A stretch of DNA of 64,000 bases, taken from positions 109,501 through 173,500 of the forward strand of contig JACATO010001106.1 of NCBI GenBank assembly GCA_018389105.1, read 5' to 3'. Under the pieces are notes generated by a model. The model did not search any database and was not told the origin of the DNA. It was given only the letters and a program-made list of their open reading frames with translations. Every line of letters starts with the position of its first letter. Position 1 is the stretch's first letter. Positions 49,855 to 59,415 of this stretch are shown here, piece by piece. The DNA is from Nautilus pompilius. Its lineage: Eukaryota; Mollusca; Cephalopoda; Nautilida; Nautilidae. The translations under genes were made by a program, and so were the position numbers.

Positions 49855-52560
49855 TCGATTTTCATGGAGAATATCTTGGATTATATTAGGTTGTCCGAAG
49901 GATGCTGGGGGCACTATTTTAATTTTTGGACGTGTCACATGGTTGAGGATATCGTTATTTGATTCGCAGAGCATTCGCTGACGTATTATAGCCATTGTAC
50001 TCAACAAAAATGGCATTGAGATTTTGACGATAAGCTGCTTGAATACCTCTGGTGGACGACGACGATCAGCCACCTTTGCTTTTTTTTCTGTAGAAAAGTA
50101 GCTATAATTTGTCGAATCTCATTCTCGGCCGGAATCTGTACGATAAAAATATTTATTGACTAAATATTCGCGAATTCTACCTGATCCCATATCTTTTTTT
50201 TTTTTTTTTGCTTTATCTTCAGCACCATCTCGAAACAACAGAGCTAATTACTCTCAACGAATCGATATACCTTGAATCATAGCAGCCCAATCATGGTTGC
50301 TACGGAATAGCACAAGCTCCTCTGGGACACTGGTATCATAAATTTGGGTGCTTCCTTGAATAAAGGTAAATTTTCCCGCCCCAATAAGTTCTGTCGCAAG
50401 AACCAGAGCAGCATGTGCTATATCGCAACGATCTACAACACCTTTGCACAGGTGTTGTTTCTTCGTCAATACAAATGAGAAAGAGACACTTCGATCGAAA
50501 TGAGTGCATTTAAGTGTGTTTTCTTCCCCGCACTTGACGACTTCTCATTTCACCAACATAAACCATAATCCCAGTGATATCATCAATTATATTTTCGGAA
50601 TCATCAAATACATTTGTATTATTATTCTCATCACATTTCATAAGCGTATCAGATTCATTATCATTTGAATCATGAACAATATCACCACCATTCTCACCAG
50701 GTAAGTTGGAATTCACAACGTTGTATACATTTTATTTTGTAGAAAAAGTCATAATGTCAGTCGGTTTTATTACATAGTATACTTATACATGCACCTCCTG
50801 TGATTCTTAATAAACGGTCACTTTGCTGCATCAACACCATTTTTTTTTAAAAAAAATAGTCTCGCGTCTTTGCATTTATCTAAAAACTCTTTCAGCTTCT
50901 TTGGATTCATAACGATCAGTTCGGCAATACTGTTGTGCATTCCACCATTAATTCGTAACCCCATCCATGGCAATCATTTCAGTAACTACATCGTTTCCTT
51001 GATTGAAATACTGGATTATAAAGGACATAGCTTTAGCAAAATGACGATCAATTAGACCCTTTCCATCCTGAGTTTCAGAGTGGATAACATCTTTATTGGC
51101 AATCCCACTTGTTCGCGACAAAAGATACATTCTATACAATAATCTTTCGTTTTGTAACAGCGATCAGTGTCACTTTAAATTATCACTTCCTTTATTCCAA
51201 GGAAATCATTCTTTATACACGTTAATAAGGCTTATACAATAGATAAAATTGTTTCCAGTCTTGTTTGGAGTCTCCAGCTGATATGTGACCTTAATAATGT
51301 ATGCATTCTAAAATCATCCAGCTCTTTTCTGTAATCTCCAAAGCCAATTTTGCTTGGGCTTTCATATGAACTGTTGATCTATGCCAAACCATTCCGAATT
51401 TACCATAATTTCAAGTTTCGCTTTATGAAAATATATTGTTCTAATTTAGTCTTAAAGTCCATCACTATATTGTGATGCTCTGGACTAGTGAAATGTTGTT
51501 GTATTCACTGACAAAGTAGTAATGAAAAAAATCACACTTGGACACAACGGTTATTGCCGACTTGTTTAAAGTGTACTTCACTTCAGTTTGTACACACGAC
51601 CCATTTAAATTATCGAGATATCGTCCTTTAAGAGAGGCTTTGCAGCAGTCACCATGGTAGTACATTTTTTCTCGTTTATAGATCCTCAATCGTCGATATT
51701 CTCCGATTCAAGAACCTCAGTTTGTCGCAAATTACTATCCCAGGGACATAGTTCATTGTTTTATTGACTTTTGCGTCCGAATCTGTCAACCCCTTATACT
51801 GTTTTTGGAATCTTGCAGCACTAATTTGATCATCTCTGTTTCGATATTATTCTACCCTTCCTTTGCACATTATTTGATGATTGATTGTCGTACAAGCCGA
51901 GAAGATTTCTTCTTCGTTGCCATTAATCATTACTTTAATAGACAATTTGAAATCCACCACGTTAATGCTTTATAGCTGGAAATAATTGCTTCTAATTCAA
52001 TAAGTGTTAAAATGGCATTTAGATATTGCAATAATGTCACGAAATATGTCCAGTAATTTCTTGATTCTGTTCATTGGTAATGATTTGCACACAAGAGCCA
52101 TGACTACATGACAATGAACACCTCTCTGGCAATGCATGTTGTACTGCTAATGAATTATTGATTATATCATTATCATCATTTACCAGTTTTTAAATCATCA
52201 TTTTCTTTGTAGTAGCAAGAACATCACCACTTGGAAAATATGTTCTTACATAGTGCATAAAATGCTTGTTCAGTGAAACACATTGTCCAGCCTTTAATTT
52301 CATGATCAAATTCATTCCATTTCTTTTCCATACATACATGAAGTCCGGGAATATTGTGTCCACTACCAATACCTAATTTCAAAGCATCTCGAACTTGAAG
52401 GATACTTTTGAGAGCTGCACCTGAAACTTTTCAGTAGTGTTGTTTCTTCTTCAGATTTTTCATTATCATCATACACATACTTTGGAGTTTTTTTCCTTTT
52501 TCTGCCAGTTTGTAGTAAACTTATTTTGCATTGTTGTAACTCTTGAGGTTGTCTCCCCCT
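49855..52560 (-). pseudogene. unidentified multi-domain protein, heavily decayed
   Basis: Reading down the minus strand, protein-like pieces in shifting frames follow one another. They include GRKRKKTPKYVYDDNE (about 52500), RDALKLGIGSGHNIPGLHVC (52400), AARFQKQYKGLTDSDAKVNK (51800), MYYHGDCCKASLKGRYLDNL (51660) and GFGDYRKELDDFRMHTLL (51340). Then come SETQDGKGLIDRHFAKAMSF with FNQGND (51090-50990), NGGMHNSIAELIVM with NPKKLKEFLDKC (50960-50870), an acidic linker (50716-50510), a Cys/His-bearing stretch at about 50520-50450, DIAHAALVLATELIGAGK (50415), and a basic tail near 50070. The order suggests one long intronless reading unit broken by many frameshifts. I cannot name the family; it may be a transposon-borne protein or a processed pseudogene of a multicopy gene. 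Confidence 0.5.
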
Positions 52561-52790
52561 GGCTTTTGAGCAGCCTTCTCTGAAAGATCAAGACCATCAC
52601 AAGTACATTCACGGTGACTATGCATAACATTTATCGCAATGATGGTGCATGTTATCTTTGCAATTTCCATATATTTTAATACTTTTCTACGCTATTCATG
52701 AACAAAACTGAAGAATGGCGTTTTGCTACAGAACTCACTGCAATATCTGTAACTGAGTTAGTACTTTTATCAAAAGTAGGGTGATTGATG

Positions 52791-53004
52791 TGTTTATGTG
52801 TTTTCAGTATCCCTTGACAAGTGTAGACGGCTAACGCTGACACTGGGATTTGAACCAGGAATCTCCGGTTGCTAACCCACGTGTGCTACCATTTGAGTTT
52901 GGGTTAGCAACCGGAGATTCCTGGTTCAAATCCCAGTGTCAGCGTTAGCTGTCCACAGTGTCAAGTGTCCACAGTGTCAACAGATACTGAAAACACATAT
53001 AAAC
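52791..53004. repeat. inverted pair of tRNA-derived SINE fragments (foldback)
   Basis: Arms 52831-52878 and 52901-52948 are perfect reverse complements over 48 bp, separated by 22 bp. Less perfect pairing extends outward to TGTTTATGTGTTTTCAG (52791) and ACTGAAAACACATATAAACA (to 53004); the right side has an extra GTGTCCACA-type duplication. Read on the minus strand from the loop, TCAAATGGTAGCACACGTGG resembles a tRNA D-arm/A box. GGGTTAGCAACC has a TTAGCAA loop like an alanine (AGC) anticodon loop, and GGTTCAAATCCC is a B-box T-arm. The plus-oriented copy lacks the D-arm. This is a head-to-head arrangement of SINE pieces, not a functional tRNA gene. Confidence 0.75.
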
Positions 53005-53164
53005 AAAACTGAAGTTTAAAAAAAACAAGTCCAGTTGTTGGGTTTTCAGACAATAAGTCAATTGGAAAAGTTAGTTTAAACTATCAGAAAAAATCTAGTG
53101 CCAGAAATACTGTATAAAAGTAGCAAAAACATGCCAGGCCTGTCTCACCAACTGGGTGTTAAAA

Positions 53165-53445
53165 TGTACATAATCGATAGTAAACCGATTAAATAGGAAA
53201 TATGTAGTGCTGTATGGATTACTCTAAAATATGTGTATATTTTATATTTTTAATGGATATTATTTAATTTAATTCCAATAAAATGGCACTATGGTTTCCT
53301 GTAGCTATTTCTTTAAAATCTGTTGTTTCATATTTTTTAAATGTAGAATATCTAAAGTAAACTCAATAAGTAGACATTATTTTGGTATAGGTTCTGCTCT
53401 AAAATATGTGTATCTTTTAATGTTTTCAAAAAGAAATTATCTTTC
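53165..53445 (+). repeat. diverged tandem repeat of about 90-110 bp, right block
   Basis: Units related to 49205-49600: for example TCGATAGTAAACCGATTAAA ... TACTCTAAAATATGTGTATA near 53177, and AAGTAAACTCAATAAGTAGA ... GTTCTGCTCTAAAATATGTG near 53357. Orientation matches the left block. Confidence 0.6.
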
Positions 53446-54954
53446 ATTGTAATTATCTGAATATTGTTTGTGATAACGAAAAATCGTGTATAATGTACCA
53501 GTATTGTAACTTTTAAAGATTTATAATCATTTAACGTATCTATACACGTAGGCTAAAACGAGGTTAATATCCTTTTCATTGGAGATAACTTTCGTCAGTT
53601 TGAATATTTTAGCAGGGAACACAAATGCATCTTTACTTTTAAACAGAAGCTTCACAGATTTCTTTGACCCGTCCTTTAGACTCTAGTGAATGCGATTAGC
53701 AAAAATTTTAATCGTGATTTTTTAAAATAATTAAGTATTCCAGGCATCACATCATGTTTAACATAACAGTTTGCCTTGAAAATTGAAATTTATGAAAATA
53801 AATTATTTCGTTTTTGCTTATACAAGTAATAATTTTTTAAATCTGATATTTTATTGCGTTGAAAATTATTTTAAACATAAACGTGTTATCGATCTATGAA
53901 TCTCTGAAATTTAAAAAGCAGCCATTTCATTTGTTATTCTAGTTTTAATATCGATATTAATAATTAGATAATTTGACACGATGATCTATTGGAAATAAAT
54001 GGAAAAGAATACTTTACAGAATAAAATAAATTTCCATTTTTCTACACAATATATTCACGTTTAAAGCGAGTGTTTGACAGGTGCTATGGATGAAGTATTC
54101 AAGAGACGCAAAGCCATACAGATCATAGCAAGTGAAAATAATGATGGTAATCGACAGTGTATTCCCGCTAAATAAATGAGATCAGTCGACCGTGAACGTT
54201 GTAACTGACAAGTGGGAATGGAAAATACACAACATAGTGTAGCTTTAAATACTGAAGAGGTATATTTTTGGATAGAAGAAATTTAGAGATAGGAATTTAT
54301 CCATTATGATGCATTTCTATTTTTTTTCAGCAAGTTCAGCGAATAAAGTCAAATCTACCACGGTTGACTGATTTTAACATTTCGACCACTTGGCAGGTCA
54401 CGTGGTATCTCGTATCTGGCATTATTCAAACCCTGTCGTATTTTCGCCGATTGAAACTAAAATAAATATTTAGCAAAGAACTTTCCAGAACCGTACATTA
54501 GATCGCTCTTCATAAATATCTGGTAAAAACTGTGATATATATTTTTCTTAGAATGGGTTTTGATCTTTTCTAGGTATAATCTATGTACTGTTATGCACTA
54601 AATGTCATCATAAGTCTCCACTATACATGTTCAGCACCATGCTACATTAATCTGGTTATCCTCACACATGAAAATATTTGACCAAACTCTGCGTATTTTA
54701 GTTATTATTTTGTATATTTCTATTTTGCATTAGACAAAAATCGCCATTTACAAAATAAATTCGAATACCTGGTTGCATGTACTTGCTTATAGTGCAGGAG
54801 CTGCTGTCCGAACTTTTAGGTAGTTAACAGGGTAGCCTCGTATCAAGGAACATTCGCCCTTGATTATGCATACAACGGACTTTTAGGCAGACAGATGAAC
54901 GGTGTACACTATAAAGCAAGCGGATCCCATGATATCACCGCGATATTCTCCGCG
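53446..54954. other. unassigned AT-rich sequence
   Basis: No feature supported. Confidence 0.5.
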
Positions 54955-55075
54955 AGTTCATATTACAGGCCATTTAAAATGAGGTCAGCATCAACGACAG
55001 ATTGCCGAAGGTCTCGACATTTCTCGTGAATGTGTGACCAGTATTCTCAAAAAAATAGTCGGATGTCATTACTAA
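54955..55075 (+). pseudogene. helix-turn-helix fragment of a Tc1/mariner-like transposase
   Basis: The plus strand reads QHQRQIAEGLDISRECVTSI then LKK. This is the typical second and third helices of the N-terminal paired-like domain in mariner or IS630-type transposases (HRQIAxxLxISxxxVxxILK). A stop precedes it and sequence downstream is not alignable by eye, so only this fragment is called. Confidence 0.4.
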
Positions 55076-57865
55076 GGTGAACTGAAGAGTCTTCGGCAAT
55101 GACATCTCTATAGAAATGTGCCATTGCTAGTCTCGGCTGTACTCTTAACATCGAAATTATGTCGCCGGTATCGCCTATGCAACGAAGGTGAGCAAGCTTA
55201 GACCGGACAGAGCTGGCTACAAAGGCTGTAAGACGATAGATTAAAAACATTCAACCTTTTCCCTGGGTGCCCAAAAGCTTTAATATGATTCCGATCGAGC
55301 ATATTTATTGTTAACTGAAGTCTACCGGTCCATTTCCTGTGAAAATCGTGGAACTCAAGGAAGTTTTCGCACGGGTATGGGGAAGCGAAAACCAAACCAA
55401 TACAAATCTCGTTGATTAAATGTCAAAAAACTGTTCATGCTGCAATAAGTGACCTGACCAACTACTAGTACGAAGAATTTCACTCTACTTGTCTTTAGAT
55501 GCCATTTATTGAATAAAACTAGCAAACAGACTTTCAGACTCTTACGTTTTAACATCCAGACACGATGCTGTTAATCGATAAAATTCTTGGTGTAAAAATA
55601 ATATAGCATGAAAAATAATTAAATATAATCATCTTAGATATATGAATTTTAATATTATTTTTATTATTAAAATATCTATATAATATAACTCCTGCAAGTT
55701 ACTGTTTCAGACTTAAATATTGCGTCATTATGAATTTTAAATGGATTGTGTGCGGAATATCCAATCTAAGTTTTGCTAATTTATTTTATCCTTCTTACTA
55801 ACATTTTTAATCCTCTAATTTAGTTGTGAAATTAGGCAATGAGAAACCCATCTCATCGTGGGCCATTCAAAATGTCAATGTCTTTGTGGAATTGTATGCC
55901 AATTAACTTTTCGGAAATTTCCAAACTCCACCACTAGATCTGGCGACAAAATGAGATTTTATTAAATCAACTTTTGGTGACAAAAATTATGATTGACTCA
56001 AAGTCATTTATTTTATAAATCCGTGATTCTCTCAGAGCCAAACGGTTGTTGGCGCTGAACCATTTCTAAGTACAATTAATAGTATTTAAAGAGCAAGACC
56101 TGGTTAAAAGGGCTAACAAACATTGCGCTATTTAAAATTAAGGTCAATCGGTGTATGTTATCAGAAAAGCACTTTTAATTTGCGTAAATCATCCTGTGCA
56201 CAAAAAATTGATTTACTATTCCTGTAAAAAGCAATCGTTATTCCAGAGGAAATTTTTCTTAAGCAAATGTCGACGTCTTACTAAGTCCAAGGCTATTGTT
56301 CGATTCTAACGCGCAGTAAGAACGCTTTTATTTGTTTAGCTTAAACAAGTTGGTCATTGATCGTTAAGTACGGAAATAGGGAAGAAATGTTCCTTCCTTA
56401 ACTTCAGATAATTTACACGGTTTTTCCAGCAGGAAGATATAAGCAGTCCAAAGTGGTTTTAAAAGACCTCTAAAATACTGATAAAACGTTCAGCCACATA
56501 ACTTTTCCCGTTCCACACCTTCCTTATATTTACCACTAGATAACGGGTCATTTAGATAATCTTTAAGGACCGACAAAGTCGCAAAAAAAAAGCCATATGT
56601 TGTATGTCGTATTTATAAGGCATTGAAGTATCCTGTCTAAAACAATCACACGTGACCGTTTTTCTATAAAGATTTCAGAGTTTTAAGACACTTAAAAATA
56701 TATGTATATATGCAGTAGTTCTGACCACATTCAGTATATATCAACAAAATGCTGTGTATGGATAGTCTTTTGGTTCTGCTTCAGTCAAAAAGATGAATTT
56801 TCGGTCAGTTTAATTATATTTCAATAAAGTTTTCCAAATCACATGGACTCTCAACGTGCACTAGAAGCTGGTTCAGCTATAACTGAGTTTCTTAGCCACA
56901 ATAATTTTCACAATGTCCCTATTAAGTGACCCTAACGTAGATGAGCTGAAGATGCCAGCTTGAATGCTACGTCGCAATACGAGTTTGGTCAAGAGTGAGT
57001 GTCTCTGTGCCCCCACGTCCTGTCCTTTGGCTTTGAGTCGGAATGCAAAGCAGCTCTCGTCGGACATATAATCGCCCAGCACAGCTGCGACGGTATTCGC
57101 GACCATTTTACGGTCTCTGTCTGCTTGTTCTGATCATGAAGCCTTGACGTTTCCACGTGGACAACTCAATAGTTTTCCGGAAGAAAATTGTCATAATAAA
57201 GCAAAAAAAAAAAAAACCCTCATACGCGAAGGGATATTTGCATCTCGGCAGCTTTGTCTTCAAATACAGTGCAGCGCTGTGATATTAGAATTCTTGTTTC
57301 ATTGAAAGGTCTTTTAGTTAACCAGCTAAGTCCATATTAACCAGACATGATAAGGGTCCGACCAAAAGGCGGGCGGCGACTAAATGCGAAGCATATCAGT
57401 TTATGTCGCCATATTACTGTCGCAGTCTGTATTAAGACAGCGCAACTAATTAATGGATATGACATTTAAGGTTGCACTACTGTGGTATTTCGATAATCAG
57501 CTTTAATTCCTATCGCTGACAATCAGTGAAAGTTCTATACACAACCTGGCAAGGGGAACCTGCCAACGAGTAAGCTGGCGGCACCGGTTAATTTACCCAG
57601 AGATTTTACTCATATGGTTAGGTGGATTAGGGTTTTCGTTTGATAGTCTAAGTCTTTGCAGAGAAATTAAATCCTGGTAAGGTTGTGCGTCGGCAAAGAG
57701 CTGCGAGTTTTGAATTAAGAGGCATCATTTGCTTCCGTTTTCATGTCTATTCCAAAAGACCAAACCTAAAAGGGAAAGTTGACATTTTTACATACAGGTT
57801 CAAATGGAAACCCGGTGCTTTGAGATCAGTGACTGTGGATAATTAATGGTTTACGCATTGTTGAC
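55076..57865. other. unassigned region
   Basis: No gene supported. The minus-strand opening 57106-56873 includes DYMSDESCFAFRL, which faintly recalls the first acidic block (SDESxF) of Tc1-like transposases, but the rest does not follow. An 18-bp sequence at 57423-57440 is identical to 3637-3654. Confidence 0.4.
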
Positions 57866-57893
57866 TTTCATGTCTCTGTGGAGAGACATGAAA
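57866..57893. other. perfect 12-bp stem, 4-nt loop hairpin
   Basis: TTTCATGTCTCT, loop GTGG, AGAGACATGAAA. No A/T tract or gene end nearby gives it a role. Confidence 0.85.
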
Positions 57894-58084
57894 CATTAAT
57901 GGCCAACCTGAAAAGAACACTAATTGACTCGAAGAGAGAAGGCAGATTCTTTTTTATCTTTAGATTGTAAACCTGAATTCAAAACCGTGTAAATAGTCAG
58001 TCGTTGCGATTGATTTATTTGCCAACTAAGCCTGAATAAAACTACGTTCAAGTAAAATAAGGAGCAAGTAGTGATTTTTAGCTC

Positions 58085-58534
58085 AAATATGGCCGATGGC
58101 TAGTCTGCAGGACTGCCAAGACTGGAGGGCCCGAGTTCGGTTGCCTGCCAGTCGGTGTCGGCTCGGTATGGCGTCGTATTTCCCTTGTACGGTTTCCTCT
58201 CTCTTGATCTTCTTTCCCAGCCGATCGTGTAGCTTTTCTCTGGGTCCTTTGGATTCTTCCTGCATCTACAAATGAAGAATCCTAGCAAGTTCTTCACTTG
58301 TACGGTTTCCTCTCTCTTGATCTTCTTTCCCAGCCGATCGTGTAGCTTTTCCCTGGGTCCTTTGGATTCTTCCTGCATCTACAAATGGAGAATCCTAGCA
58401 AGTCTTTTCCTGCTGAAGTGGAAGTGCTGGGCCATACGTGGTGCAGGATGGGCAACGCTCTCCAGCAGATAACTGCAGTACTACGCTTTCTCACCAGGTT
58501 GTCTCCCTTAACTCCGTTGTATACAACAACAAGA
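58085..58534 (+). mobile_element. tRNA-derived SINE with internal 113-bp duplication
   Basis: The 5' part (about 58088-58160) looks tRNA-like: ATGGCCGATGGCTAGTCTGC in A-box position, and CCGAGTTCGGTTGCC some 45 bp later in B-box position. A tRNA-unrelated body follows. A 113-bp segment starting CTTGTACGGTTTCCTCTCTC occurs twice in tandem (58184-58296 and 58297-58409), nearly identical, differing for example at TTTTCTCTGGG versus TTTTCCCTGGG. The element runs into an (ACT)n tail, a normal 3' end for a SINE. No target-site duplication is clear. Confidence 0.6.
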
Positions 58535-58610
<76 letters not shown>

Positions 58611-58646
58611 TACTACTACTACTACTACTTACTACTACTACTACTA
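58535..58646 (+). repeat. (ACT)n microsatellite tail
   Basis: About 37 trinucleotides with two single-base interruptions (near 58611 and 58630). It directly follows the SINE body and probably grew from its tail. Long poly-Thr, poly-Tyr and antisense poly-Val frames through it are artefacts. Confidence 0.97.
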
Positions 58647-59007
58647 ATGAAATGTCAGTTTTAGATACCTTTACGTACGGGGTAATCAAAAGACAAAAGG
58701 GAAATAAGGGGAGTACTCTCGCAATGAGATCCACAAATGGAATATGTAGTGCGGAAAATATAAAGAAAAAGTTAAAAATTACTTTCTATATATTTGAATT
58801 AACTAGTTGATATGCCAGGTATAACATGTCAGACTCTATCGTTATTTCATCAGCATGAGTCAATACGGTTAATAAAGATCCACCAAATACCACAGATAGC
58901 AGCACCTCAAGTGAAGTCATTATGGAACAACCTTCTTTGTCCTCCGGGACGTTTCATTGAAGAACTATGTGGAAAAAAAACAAAAAACAAAGAGATTTTC
59001 CAATACC
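58647..59007. other. unassigned sequence
   Basis: Short openings (to 58810 and 58812-59033) show no domain. Confidence 0.45.
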
Positions 59008-59415
59008 GTCGCCTACTTTATTATGTCCCCTGATCAGCATAAACAGTAAGGAGCTGACCTTTCATGCCTGATTTCTAGACTTAGGACCGTTACATTAGTA
59101 CTGATGTCAGTCGCCTACTTTATTATGTCCCCTGATCAGCATAAACAGTAAGGAGCTGACCTTTCATGCCTGATTTCTAGACTTAGGACCGTTACATTAG
59201 TACTGATGTCAGTCGCCTACTTTATTATGTCCCCTGATCAGCATAAACAGTAAGGAGCTGACCTTTCATGCCTGATTTCTAGACTTAGGACCGTTACATT
59301 AGTACTGATGTCAGTCGCCTACTTTATTATGTCCCCTGATCAGCATAAACAGTAAGGAGCTGACCTTTCATGCCTGATTTATAGACTTAGGACCGTTACA
59401 TTAGTACTGATGTCA
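59008..59415 (+). repeat. four tandem 102-bp repeats
   Basis: Units start GTCGCCTACTTTATTATGTC at 59008, 59110, 59212 and 59314 and end TTAGTACTGATGTCA. They are nearly identical; the fourth has TTTATAGAC in place of TTTCTAGAC. Each contains TGATCA. The period equals that of the array at 32671 but the sequences are unrelated. Confidence 0.97.

Noticed and set aside
52879..52948. Functional tRNA gene, alanine-like
   Set aside because: The A/B-box-like parts are present but the acceptor stem cannot be closed on either strand and the structure is part of an inverted SINE pair.
56873..57106. Tc1-like transposase fragment (SDESCFAF)
   Set aside because: Only one short motif resembles the family and the following blocks are absent.
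58294..58810. Poly-Thr, poly-Tyr and poly-Val proteins over the ACT run
   Set aside because: Simple translation of a trinucleotide tail in three frames and on the opposite strand; the flanking parts fall within the SINE.
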